A stretch of 64,000 bases of DNA, taken from the NCBI GenBank assembly GCA_015227615.1, contig JAALGZ010000029.1:1-64000 (forward strand), read 5' to 3'. Shown piece by piece: positions 18,601 through 31,200 of this stretch (position 1 is the stretch's first letter; each line of letters starts with the position of its first letter). The DNA comes from Labyrinthula sp. Ha (Eukaryota; Sar; Bigyra; Labyrinthulida; Labyrinthulaceae). The notes under the pieces are model-generated. The model saw only the letters and a list, made by a program, of their open reading frames with translations, was not told the DNA's origin and searched no databases. Made by a program: the position numbers and the translations under genes.

Positions 18601-21600
18601 AACGCCATTATAAATGTGTATAAATGTTTAATTATCTGTATTTTTCACTTATGACGAACAAACTTATGCTTTTCTCTTAGCTTTGCAATAGCAGAATAAC
18701 CAGTTTATTGAAAAATTCTAGAAGGTATATAAGAACCAAAGTGTACAAACAAAGTAGCTTAGACCTATAATTGGTAGCCTTTTTCTTAACTTTCAAATAC
18801 AATTTTTTCAGGAATCAAATCCTCTCCAGGAGAAAGATACAGGATATATGGTTCTAGAAAACTCGCCGTACAGAAAAAGTCCTATTTAGATTTAAGTGGT
18901 AACTCCTTGAGAGCTCCCGTGGAAATCAACCACGTGATTCAAAAATAAATAGGTATCTTAATTCCATGTACAACCCTTTCACATAGGAGTTGGATTTATA
19001 CGTAGGGTCAAATGAAAGCGAAAGAATTGCTGCACAATGGGGGTATTTTTAACAAAATATTTTGCATTTTATTTTCACTCCAGTAGGATCTAGATAGTGG
19101 TATGTTTCATATATTCTAGAACCAATTCTTTAGTTCAAAAAACTTAAGGCTTTTGTGCATTGAATACATAAATATATTTTCAACTTAAGTTTCCAAAACC
19201 TGCCTAATAGGTTTTCCGTGGAATCATGTATGCAATTAGCTTTTTTCACGCCCAATTTATCTCAAAATATAAATGCTGAAACATAATACTGGGTTTTACT
19301 CTTACTGGGTTTTTTGGCCGAAAATCCTATACCTTTCTACCCGTCGTAATATTTGTTTCTACGTTCATGACCTTTCACATAAGCTCTAAAAGCTTCAACG
19401 TATTTCAAAGAACTATAAATTGGCTTATTTGGAAATTATGTAAGTCGGGGCTTAGAAGCTTGGGCACTGTGACCGTACAACATATTTAAGTGCCTCAGTT
19501 TGACAATTTACCGGGTAACATATTATGATATGAGTAATATAACTAGGGATTGAATTTGATTTACTGACAGTTTATCAATAAGAAATTTGTCATTATTTTT
19601 CTTATTGATTGATTCTGACAATTCCCAATCCATTTTGATTGATTATTGATTATCAATACAACATTGCGTCACAGAACCCTGGGCCAAACACCTAATAAAA
19701 ACTTTTACATTTTTTCACCATAAGTATAGATTCAATAAATTTTCCACATGGCCCATCCACCTCCTATTACTGCCTTGTTACCATGTCAGGTGAAAAGTCA
19801 TTTAAGCTTTTAATACGATGTAGAAAGTAAGTAAGAAATATTCGGCAACTTATAATAGGGTCGCACTGCCCCCCTTATTTTCATAATCAATTGATAATCA
19901 GACTAAGATCAGAATTATTCAATAAGAATTAAAATCCAAACTCTTCACTTGTAATCAGGATCAAAATGAATATAAAATTATTGTTGATAATTTTTATTAA
20001 ATCCTAAGTCTGGCAGTGTATGTGTTGTTTGCAAGGACAGGAATCAATATGCGCCTTGTCTTAGGTGGGGCCATATAGTGATTAGTACATTCCCAATAAA
20101 GTACTTTCTAACATTTGAAATGAGTAAAACATAGAACTTCAGAGAAGTGTAGTTTAATTGACTGTAATGTGAGTTAAGTATAATTTTTCTGGCATTATAT
20201 CCGCTGGAAATAGTCTTCCCCTTGTTACTATCGAATGAATCCTAGCTAAAGTTATTCTCTTTTGATGCACGAAATAATTAACATTTGATGAAAAATCATT
20301 TGTTATTGGAATCATAAGTATTATTCAAAACTAATAAACTGTAATTTGCCTTTAAATTCTTAGTACAAACATCGTGTAAAGATAAATGCTATCATTATGG
20401 GATTATTTCTAGAAATACATCTAAGGAAGATAATTAATTGAATGTTGCTACCCAGTTTTAGTAAGTTTACCTGAAAAATCATGTCTCACATATTGTTTTG
20501 ATAGGAAAGGGACTTAGGTTGAGAGAGCTATGTCCCCTGTACGGAGAGAGTAATCAACCTTACTCTATCTCAGCTGTTCATAGGATGCAACCAAGTTCCT
20601 AAGTTTTATAAAATACAATCCGTTTCAAGAAATGTGAGAACATTCATTTGGTAACAAAATTGATGACTCACCTAGTCCGCATATTTATTGAAAATAACAA
20701 ATTTCTTATTAATTTCATTCATCTCTGCCTAAGCGCAGTATGAGTCTTGTTATTTAAAGGATATTATTCTAAAACATTCTTAACCTAGGAGAGTAAACGG
20801 CATTATATCAGAGAATTCTTTGGGCATGAGGTTGCCCAATTCAATATAAGGTTTCAAAAGAAGCTATTATCCATAAAATTGAATTTTAAAAAAGTATCTA
20901 ACAGCACAAAATATATTATTTGAACATGAAATAACTGGTAGGAACATCTAACAAGGAGATTAAAAAAGTGCTGCCGTAAAAACACTGTAGAAGGATTATA
21001 AGATCGAGGCCAAGTATAGACCTCGCCAAATTATATTTAGTGATTTTAACAAGCACAAATATATTCAGATGACCTGAACCTTCACAATATCTGTGAAAAA
21101 ATATATTTAAGACCATTATTTACAGCAAATGCTTATGGTCTCGTAAACACACAAGAAAAGCACTTAAAATACATAGTATTACCTTAGCAAAAACATTTGA
21201 TATATACTCTGACATAGACAATAATCTAAATTACCCTTTAGAATCGATCAAACTAGAAGCAATCACAAATGAAATTAAAACTGCAACAGTAGCAGTCAAT
21301 CTTCTTTATCAGCGAAGTATTGATATCGTGAATGAACGATGCTCTACCATCCCAAAAACAAAAAGTTCATGGGTGTCACTGTTACATTCTCCATCGAAGA
21401 ACCTAAGAAAACTAAGCACAAACTTAGGGTATACTAGGTAAATACATATTTATCACGATTTGGAGAACTTACTCTTACCTCTTAGTGAGAGAGGTAGAGT
21501 TTACCCTTCCTTTATTTCTGAAGAAATTCCCGGTAAAAAGGCTTTGAAAAACTTATAATAAAAAATATTTTGTATTTTGCTGAACCAATATCCTCTTTAA

Positions 21601-23411
21601 ATAGTTTAGAACTTCTGATTGAGGGAAATACTAAGATCAGGATTTCACTACACGAGAACAAAAAATATGTTCTTAAATACTATCCATCGCACCATTCTTC
21701 GTGATGATTTAAAACACAATGCTCTAGTGGTACTAAAAGAATGTTTCTGTACCATGCCTTTATCCATTTTTGCCATTCGGAATTTTTTCTTGACTCTACA
21801 GATGTTGCTGTAGAGGAACCTTGATTCTTAAGATGCGGTGTATCTCCATTGGTTAAGCTAGTAGGTCTCATTGTACTCCCAGGACTTTGTGGTGAGAGAA
21901 GAAATCAACTTCTGGAAAATTTAAAACAATTTAAAAATTAATTGCAGCCTACAAGGATGCTGGGACACAAAATCAAATTTTGTAGCAAGTATTTTGAAAA
22001 TAATCATGTGAGTTTTAATTCGTAAGGGTATGTTCATGTTACCTAATCATCACATCTAAATGCATTTCCATTGTACCTAAAACATAAAGACGCTAAGGTG
22101 AACTTCAAAAAACAACTGTTTAACCGTAACGCTCTCTACGAGTAGCATTCTTGACACACAAAATTTATCTATATTTGTTTTTTTAGAACTATGCCATAGG
22201 GAGAAAAAGCCTTGGAAGTTGTATCTACCTGGAAAGATTTCTTTTTAGTCGTTGGAGTTTTCATGAATAGCATCAAAGGTGTAGGTTGAGCGAAAATTTC
22301 CCTCCGACTCTAGTACCCTCTTCAGTTTCTCTAGTAGCTGGATTCTATAGTCCGGAGAAAAATAAGCATGTATATCAGTTTTCTCCCGATACCCGGTGCA
22401 TTTTATCCTTTCAAATGTTTTAGATTCTTTTTCCTTCAGTTAACCCACTCTCCACACGGTTTATAGCTCTAGTTGCAACAAAAAGATTGCCCGCCTTGAC
22501 TATTAGAAAAACCGAAAACAATAAAAGAGATTAAAGCTTATTGTCCCTCCTGCAACCTGTTTTGAATAGTCAAGGTGAATCTAAGGAAGAGGAAACTGGT
22601 TAAATGTTCTGCCAGCTTCATCAAACTTATAGAGTGAACTCTTAATCCTGTCACCTGGAGTGAAAAACCTATTAAGAATATAACCCTTCTCTAATTTATT
22701 TAACAGTTTTCTGAGGAACATGGAATAAAACAAAACTTAAAATTTAAACTCAAGTCTAATAAACATTTAATCTAGGCTTAGAGTAGAAGTATTTGGAAGA
22801 AGCAAGCTTTCAAGAAAGAGAAAAGATGACTCTAACTCTTCACTTGTTTAAACTTCATAAGTTTTACAGAAAGCCTTTTAAAAAACCTTTTAGTCTAACT
22901 TCTGCACACACATGTTTGTACTTAAGAAGTACGCGACCTTCTTCTGTATTTTATATATTTTAAATATTTGCACAAATGCCATATTCAGTCTGACGCACAA
23001 TATATTACCAACAGACAAATTAACTACAAAAACAAAACATTCTCTAGGCTATCCGTTAACTTTTGGAACGATTTTTCTCCTGGTCGGTAAATTTTTCTCA
23101 CGATACTTGCATAATCGCATCACCCGGCATGGTTTATAATTCGCCTGTTCTTCACGGTGAACTAGTACGAGCAGGGCAAACGTAGGCATACGACACAAAA
23201 CGATTTATCTCCTCTCGATATATCGCAAACGAGTAGCTAGTATCTTTAGCTGTATCCTGAGGGCTTCTTTCAAAGTAATCCGTTAATCAAAAAGCAAAGT
23301 CAGATTTTCAACATACCAACGTGAAAGCATCCTGTCTTTTGTTTGATAAACGGTACCGTGCGATTTAGTACTTAAAAGGAATCCCAGACAAAGCGTAATC
23401 ATTTAGATTCC
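15680..23411. other. Gene desert with one dispersed repeat
   Basis: Nearly 7.7 kb with no open frame longer than about 75 codons, no recognisable protein domain and no transposon ends apart from the repeat at 19544-19890. A 75-codon frame with a signal-peptide-like start at 22912-23139 is the only candidate and is not convincing. Genes made of many tiny exons would be invisible here. Confidence 0.5.
19544..19890 (+). repeat. Dispersed repeat, copy A
   Basis: About 345 bases that align along their length with 63643-64000, same orientation, at roughly two-thirds identity. Shared landmarks: ATCAATAAG, CAATTCCC, GTCACA-AACCC, CCATGT, ATACGATG-AGAAA and the closing GTCG...TTATTTT. It contains several TTATTGAT/ATCAATAA inverted segments, which suggests a MITE-like or other non-autonomous element. 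No coding capacity seen. Confidence 0.6.
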
Positions 23412-24228
23412 ATGTTTCGTCAAGACAAGAAGTCCAAGTAGTTCTTTCATTTTCCGATTTATGCTCAGGTTGCAAACCAACTCCTCACACACAATGTCAT
23501 GGAAGGATAGAAAAGGTCAATCCCGTAATTCACATGTTAGAGAAAGTGTTATGAATTCGAAGAGTTCGCTACTTACAAGAAGTATGTATCTTGCTGTGGT
23601 GCTCCCAGAGAAGCCGTTATACTATGTGGAAGACCCCAACCAAGATGAGATGGATATCAACGAATGGCTTGCAGAAAACACCGTGGAGTTTCATAACGAG
23701 GTGCAGATTTTATACGGAGTGTTGGCAACTGATAACGAAGCTTGGGCGGATCTGTGTCAGCAAAGCGTGCAGAAACTTGGACTTGGGTATCCAAGGAATG
23801 TTAAGTACATGTGGAAGAGCTCAAGGGAGACGCTTCCAAAGGAACTTCCAGTTGACGTTTATGTAGATCACGTTATTATTTGGGCTAACTCCCAGATAGA
23901 GAACGAGGATATTTTCCCTACAGATGAGGAGATCCCATTTCCAGAAAATTTTCAAAAGCACTTGAAGAAGATCTACCAGAGAATATTTCGCATTTATGCT
24001 ATTATGTATAGTAATAAGTGCTTAAGAGAGAGAAAAGATGTTGAAAATAATCTGGAAGTATGCTTTAAACACTTTTTGTTTTTCGTATGGAAATGGGAAC
24101 TCATTGATTCAAAAGAATGGAAATGTGTTGAGCATTTGGTGAGACCTCTGAGAAATAAGTTTTTTAAGGATCAGGAGCTGTATTTGAAGCAGCAACTACC
24201 TTATGATGGTAAGGGTATGGATAATTAA
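23412..24228 (+). CDS. MOB/phocein-family protein, copy 1 (two exons)
   Basis: Exon 1 23412-23437, a 31-base intron 23438-23468, exon 2 23469-24228; 261 residues. The start MFRQDKKSK is supported by the paralogue at 24424-25254, which begins MFRINKKENGK and has its intron at the same place and phase. The ATG at 23461 lies inside the intron. MOB features: YPRNVKYMWKSS, LPVDVYVDHVIIWANSQ, FPTDEEIPFPENFQKHLKKI, FRIYAIMYSN, CFKHFLFFVW. MOB proteins bind and activate NDR/LATS-type kinases or join STRIPAK. The four zinc ligands of MOB1 (CxxxxC and HxxxxH) are not kept: the HxxxxH site reads IMYSNK. So it is a divergent MOB, perhaps stabilised differently. About 60% identical to copy 2. Confidence 0.82.
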
Positions 24229-24423
24229 CCCTTATTTAAGCACGTATCTGTCTGATTTTTTTTTTGAATATACACGGTACAAGTTGTTAGCGAATATAAA
24301 TTGTTTTTAAAAGCAAAACATTTTTGCAAAATTTACGTTCTTCCTACTACCTTATTTTCAAACACTTACTTTCCTACCACTCCAAAACTCAGTTATATTT
24401 ATATGTTCTAAATAAATTAAAAA
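24229..24423. other. Shared 3' space of the MOB pair
   Basis: 195 AT-rich bases between two converging stop codons; both transcripts must end here. It contains AATAAA-like strings on both strands (for example AAATAAATT near 24411) but no defined terminator can be named. Confidence 0.4.
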
Positions 24424-25254
24424 TTACTTATCTTCATCGACGTTTTCATCTAGTGGTAACTTCTGCTCAAGATACAGTTTTTCGTCACGGTAAAACTTTG
24501 TAATAATAGGTCCAGCAATCTTGTCAACACACTTCATTTCCTTCTTGTCAACCAGCTGCCATTTCAAGCTGAAGTAGATGAAGTGCCTGAAGCAAGGTCC
24601 TAAATGACTCTCTATGTCCTTTCTGTTGTACAACGATTCGTTGGAATAAATAATTGCAAAGATTCGGAACATCCTTTGGAATATCTTCTTCAAATGCTTC
24701 CTGAAGTTTTGCGGAAAGGGTACCTCTTCATCAGTTGGGAAGACGTCTTCATTCTCAATTTGAGCGTTGATCCAAAGGACAACGTGGTCTACGTAAACAT
24801 CGACAGGAAGCTCTTTAGGTTGCGCGTCTCTTGAACTCTTCCACATGTACTTAACATTCCTTGGATACCCTATTCCCGTTTTTGTTTCGCTGGATTGACA
24901 AATTGTGTTCCACTCTTCGTTTCCTTCAGCAAGCACACCGTATAACAGTTGTACCTCGTTATGGAAATCTACACAGTTTTCAGCTAACCATTCACTGATC
25001 TCATCCTTATCATACTCTGGATCTTCCACATAATATGCAGGCTTCTCCGGCAAGATTACAGCCAAATACATGCTCTTACTTCCCAATGAGTGTTTGGTCT
25101 TGTATAAACTCTCCCTCATCTGACTTTGTCGTGAGTTCTGCTTAGTCTTATCCTTCCAACTCATGGTATGAGATGAATTGACATTCACCCTAAAAAAGTT
25201 AACAGATGAGTTAAAACCTTACTTTCCATTTTCTTTTTTATTAATTCTGAACAT
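24424..25254 (-). CDS. MOB/phocein-family protein, copy 2 (two exons)
   Basis: Exon 1 25254-25223, a 33-base intron 25222-25190 with GTAAGG donor and a TTAACTTTTTTAG acceptor, exon 2 25189-24424; 265 residues. The N-terminus MFRINKKENGK continues into VNVNSSHTMSWKD, matching copy 1. MOB core motifs are all present (YPRNVKYMWKSS, LPVDVYVDHVVLW, FPTDEEVPFPQNF, FRIFAIIYSN, CFRHFIYFSLKW). As in copy 1 the classical zinc ligands are absent. The C-terminal tail is acidic (DENVDEDK), unlike copy 1. The pair is tail to tail with stops 195 bases apart, so it arose by an inverted duplication or a later inversion. Upstream lies the CCGTTAAACTCA motif, 17 bases from the ATG. Partner kinases unknown. Confidence 0.84.
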
Positions 25255-25270
25255 TTTTGTTGATTTGGTT

Positions 25271-25282
25271 TGAGTTTAACGG
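25271..25282 (-). promoter_or_regulatory. 12-base motif CCGTTAAACTCA upstream of MOB copy 2
   Basis: Identical to the motif at 15519-15530 and in the same orientation relative to its gene. A partial match, CCGTTAATC, lies at 23280-23288 upstream of MOB copy 1. Myb-type core; function inferred. Confidence 0.4.
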
Positions 25283-25299
25283 ACAGAATAAGGTCTGTT

Positions 25300-28200
25300 A
25301 AATAAGCCGTTGATACAGATTGGCAACAACAGACATTCTGGCCTAAAATCAAGTAATACTGCGTATTTCAATGACTTACGCTGAACTAGCTAGTAAAACT
25401 ATAAAAGAAAAGTTTCAAACGCAGAGAAAACGACGAAGAAAACAGTTTCCAGTAAAATTCAGCACGTACTTGGTTCAACTTCTTCTCGTTTTTAAAAATA
25501 CATAAACAAGTTGAGAAATTTTTTAATATCTCATTAAATTCTCGAAAAAAAAAACTTAAACGAGACAATTATTACAATTAACTAAAACAGTACTTACTTT
25601 TTTGAGGAACTTGCTTTAAGAATGTTTTGAGGTGTTTGTTTACCTTTAACAGTGCGTACTAATGTTTTATTTCTAATTCTTTTTAATAGGTGTCAACACC
25701 TACGCTTGAAGAAGACAATAAGTACCTCTTCCAAAGGTCCACAAGCGCGTATATGTTGTTTTCATGAGAGAATAAATATACATGGGTGGGAAATATTCTT
25801 TCATCAAAGACCATGATGGCCTTTAAGGCGCTAAAAGTGGCAGCATAGTTATTATATCTCTCTATTTGAAAATCAAGTATTACCATAAAGACAATCAGAG
25901 TATTTCTTTTATTTTCTAGAAGGTTTCTGGCGTAAAAAGACTTCAAAGTTCGGATAGAGTATTGATATCAACTGGAGAAATGCTTCAGATTACAGGTTTA
26001 ACCTTACATTTATGCCTGTTCAAAAAAATCAGAGAGCAAATTTCTCCAACAGATAGTTATACCAAGTAAAAATTGTCCCAAAGTGCGCACTCGGTACTTA
26101 GTAGATTATATTCCAGAGCATCTCACTTACTCCCTTACATTCTCTAAAGCCTATTACAAGAAAGGTCCATATAGTTGAATCAAGAAAATGCCTACCAATT
26201 CCCTTAGCAGTTCTCGTATGATTGAAAAGAGTACTAAAGTTCTGACCTCACCGAACCAGATAATTTGTCCATATTCATTTAATTTCAAGCATGAAACTAC
26301 CCTTTTCACACTGTCAATTCAAGCATTCAAGGGCCTAATATTTTCATGTGTACCCCTTCTTGTGAAAACTTGTTTTCTTCAAGGTAAATGTCTTCACATA
26401 AATTTCCTTCTCGCACTACTTGTATTCAAGAAGTGCCTTCTCGTTGACTAGGGCCCGTTTTTCCTTTTCACGAGAGTGCGGTGTTTATCGACTTTCTTGG
26501 CCCATTGGCCGTAGTACATCGCTAATATCCGGCGTACCGTCAATATCTGCTATTGGACCATGTTAGCCGATTAGGGCTCCTTCGACAAAATAGAAAATAT
26601 CGAAAACACCAGAAGCGTCATGTACCCCCTATTAAGTTTAATTGGAACAGTTATTATGGAACAGTTATCCTTGTGGGCTGTATGACTCATCTTTTCTTTA
26701 TGTATGGGTCGAAAAAAGTTGTTTTTTATTTTATATATAAAGAGAAATGCTTTGTCCAAGCGCTCAAGTTTGTAGATTTTGTAGTACAAGTATAATTTAT
26801 CTTTCTTCTATTTCCAAATTGCTATCATTATACCTTTTATTACTCTTACTCTGATATGTCTTTGCACCTTTTTACGAGTTATTTGAAGCATATAACAATT
26901 TAAATGGAAGAAGCTTAAGAAAAAATATACGTCTTGTATAATATTTTAACGTTAGAGCTGGTTGAAACTTTCTGTTGAAGTTGATGCTTTCTGGTTGATA
27001 CGAAAAGAATCTATTAGGGTATACCCGAGAAGAAAACAAACCGGTTCAAGTTACTAAAGTTTAACACCACATAATCCCAAAACCAAACCGTCTTACTTTC
27101 ACGACCAGTTTTCAGCTAACATCATAGCAAATATATATTGCTTTTAAATATATCTTCTTTGAAGGCAAAAAATGATGAGAAAACTCCTGATCAACTAAAA
27201 TGTATTCAAATAGTTGAACAATGTGCACACCATCATTCAGAACTTGTCCGATTATGCCAATTGAAATTGTTAAAAGAGACGCCAAGTAAAGAAAACAGCT
27301 GTCGCTACGTTTTTCAGCCTTTTCTGCCTGTTTTCATAGGTCCTCGAATGGAAAATTGGTGAGCTGACAAGATTGTCTTAATCGTAAAAACAGTACGCCG
27401 TCATAACTGTCTCAAGTCCTAGGTGAAACATAGAGGTTACTATGGCATTTTTTGTAAGATTACCTGGTAAAGGGAGGTTTCTAGGAGTCAAACATTTTGA
27501 AATCATAGCAATAATAGTACAACACTGCAACCTGGAAAAGGTATAATCTAAGAAACCCCGAAATTAATTTCTCTTGCTCACAATCTGCGGTAAAGCTCTG
27601 TTTTATGGGAAATTCTATTGGGCGAGGTGTATGCAATTATAGTCACCTGCTCTTCCTTTAACTATTCAGGAAAAAAAATGAAAGCCCCAAGTGTACTCTT
27701 TTCGCATTTCATAGGGAAAGCGCTAGACATTGTTATGCACCACAAGTTTAATGCCACTCGTTAGTAACCCTAAACACGAACTCAGCCCTCATGAAGAAAA
27801 TCTGTACCCAATATGCCTAAAGACATATAAAACTGATGACTTCGTAATTCAAAACTAACAGTTTAAAGTAAACTTAGCACTAAATTTATGTTACATGAAA
27901 TTAGTATCCAGCCTAGAATCATGATTCCTATAGATTACAAATATGGTGCAATACTCTTAGTGAATTCGTAGTACTAACCGAACATTTGATGTTCCCAAAG
28001 CTTTCTGCCGTTACATTTATTAATTATACAGTGGGTCCTTCATTAAGTGAATTGGCTTTCCACACTTCATCCTTAAAACTATCAAGCTCATCATTTGTAT
28101 TAATAGGAACGTTATGATCAGAAGCGCTCGAATTATTTAAAGGTGGAGGATCTTACAGATTTATTTTGTGCTCTTTGAATATTGTGTTTGCTTAACTCCT

Positions 28201-31200
28201 ATAAAATCTACTAGGTTGTAAGAGCTTCCAGAGTTCGTGTCTTCTATCAACTTGCCGCGAGAGTAGATATATTTGTATAAATTATCTTCAGGTGGAAAAC
28301 TATTTTGAAAATAATAGTAACCCCTGGAAAGCAGGCAAAAATATCTTGTTCGGTAGCTTTCAAATAAATATTTTTAGAATATCTTCTGTGGCAGTTCCAC
28401 TGTATGAGTTCTCTGGAATAAACTGTGAATCATATATCTAAAGCACTTTGAGAAAATTCAAAGGTGGTCTCATGTTGTGGGCAAAACTATGGAGGTATTC
28501 CCCAGACCGAAAGCTTTATTATCTAAGAAAATTAAGCTCTTGGAAATATATATATATATATAGCTCAGAGAAGATACAACTGAAAAAACGTATGTGTTAG
28601 TTGTTCATTGCTTTAAACATGACTATAGCTTCTTATTAGAACGGCAAACCAAACTGGAGGATTTGTGCGAAATATGCTCAAACCCTCAAACATATAGAGC
28701 AATTAGAGAAAACTGGTAGAGAAATTGACATTAATGATCCCAATCAGAGGCAATAGAAGTTTTATACATCCAGAAAATACATAGCGTAGCTGTGCATTGA
28801 ATAGTAAAAGCAACTCTCGCTCTTAACTGTTAAAGTTATTTCTTTTAGTCCACCATGTTTTAATGCGAAGTGTATTGGTAAGCAAGTGCAACTTTCACAT
28901 CAGCTTAGGAGTAATTTCAGTACCAATAGGTGACAAGGTTTTCTTAATTCTGTTTTCCGCTGATTCCTTTTGTAACAAGGGTAATATATGTCAGTCTCCG
29001 TAGTGTTGCTTGAATGGTTTCTAGTTGAAACAAAACTTTAATTCTAAGCTACAGAAAAAATCCCTAGCAAGAAGCACCCTAAGCCCAAGAATTCCATACG
29101 GATAATTATCTCTGAAATGCGCTTATTGGTGAATTGTTTGGCCAATATATAGCCCACTAAGTTTAACTCTCAACAATTTATACGCTAATTCATCCAACCA
29201 AATTTACTTCCTATGATGGTGTATCCCTTTCCTTACATAAAGAAGTCGTAGAAAATATTTTAGTCAAGTCCATGCAATAAACAGCAATTTTGTGACTGCT
29301 TTAATGGCCATAGACTCAGCATTGCAAATGGCACAAATGATAAAAGACATTTACCATAATTTTATCCGTGTTGATCATATGGGTAGGATACTGTACTCCA
29401 AGAAAAATTGTCGGGAAGAGACTTATTCTTCGCAATGTCAATACCCGTTTTTAGATTATTGTCATACGTATCTTACCTATGAAATAGTCTGCATCCAAAA
29501 ATATTAGTTAAAATGAGCAAAACCGGAGAAGCTCGAATATCTTTCAAGTTTTTTAGGCCACTTTCTACTGATTTAAGTCTGTAGCATATTACACGATCCA
29601 TCAATAATGTATTTTTTCTTACAGCAGTTGGAAAATGGAAATATATAAGAATATATTAAATACAGATTCTTATTGCTTTAGACTTAACCAATTAATTAAA
29701 TTAAAACATACAATTCTCTTTGGGATAATATTTGGGTTTAAGTCTACACAATTGAATAGATAGAGAACATAATACGATAGAAAATTACTACCCCATTTCA
29801 TAGGAGAAGACATTTTAAATGTACTCTTAACCAATAAAATTATTGATGGTATTAAGCAATGTACAATCAGTATTCCTCTTCATAAGGTTAACCACTCTAA
29901 ATAATTAGAAAGCTGATAACTTACTTAAAAATACCTATCGCTGATCCAGCAGATCTATTTATTTTTTAAGGCTTTCATTTGTATAGATACCTACTCGGCT
30001 ACCTATTCTTATTCAGTTCACCTAAAATCAAAAAAAAATGTAAAAGTTTCAGATGTATCTTTATTTGTCTCACAGTGGAATACAATGAATAATAAAGGTT
30101 CAAAGGAAATTCAGTCAGAAAGTTCAATAGCCTATTTTGAGAGCCATGCAGCTAAAGTAGTTCACAATAAAAAAACTTCAAGGAAAATGTATGTTGTCCC
30201 GTTCCCCTAGTAATTTCTATAAGCTAAAATTGTTATCGTATTCTAAGATATTGCATAATTTCACAAAGGTTGCATAGTGAAAACACGAACCTCCTATTGG
30301 TTCTTTTAATATTTATCTCAGAAAAAAAATACTACCATGAGATCAAGGTTACCAGAGGTAGAGGGTAATTTTCTGACTGATAAAACCGTTGCAAGATAAC
30401 AAGATATTTTTTTTATAGATTTCAACTCAGGTTTCTATAATATTGCTCAGAAAATGTTTTTCTTAGAATATGTTCGGATAATTAAAATTGAATCCTGAAT
30501 ACCCATCTCTTTTCAGTAAACCAAAACCCTGGTTTTACTTTCCAAATTTACAGAGAATCATAGAAGTTCGAAATATATGCGCAGAGGTTCGCATCCTGTC
30601 CCATAGTTTTAAGCTCTACACGGCAGCTATAGCTTTTGTTTCATACGTTTTAAAAAAATATATCACCTTCCCACAGAAACTTAGTATTATTTAAGCAGAA
30701 GCTTTTTTTTAAAGTATCCATATTAACTAAAAATTAAATAAGATTTTAGAATATATTGTTCATACGGCTATTTGCCTTAACACCGTACAAAATTCCCAGT
30801 ATTCCGCCTGTCGTGTGATTTGAGAGACCTAACCAGAAGACGTACACAAGACTTGGATATAATCTGCGGCGATATCCCATTCCCCAAATATCATAAATTT
30901 CGTCCAAACATAGTATTTATGTTTATAAAAAACTTTCACGAGCCCATGTTAAAATTATTTAATGCGTAATGAGTTCGCAGTTGAGTTAAAAACAGTTATA
31001 TAATCTTAATGGTCAAGGGACTAAAACCTGGATAATTCTAAAACCTGGGTGGAAGGAATATATCAACTATGATAAATTGCGCAAACAAAAGGAAAATTTA
31101 AGAAAAGGAGCGAGGATCAAGATTTAACAAATCTGAGAAATCGAGTATATCAACAATGATAAAACATTCTTACAGAACAAAAATACTCGAGTAGAAGTGA

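Noticed and set aside
22912-23139. 75-codon frame with a signal-peptide-like start
   Set aside because: Short, in AT-rich desert, no domain; a small resemblance of one stretch to MOB copy 2 looks accidental.
23461-23463. ATG as start of MOB copy 1
   Set aside because: It lies within the 31-base intron; the paralogue supports the upstream MFRQDKKSK start.
26450-26600. GC-richer patch that looked like a possible tRNA or small RNA gene
   Set aside because: No cloverleaf or B-box (GGTTCRANYCC) could be found; left as unassigned.
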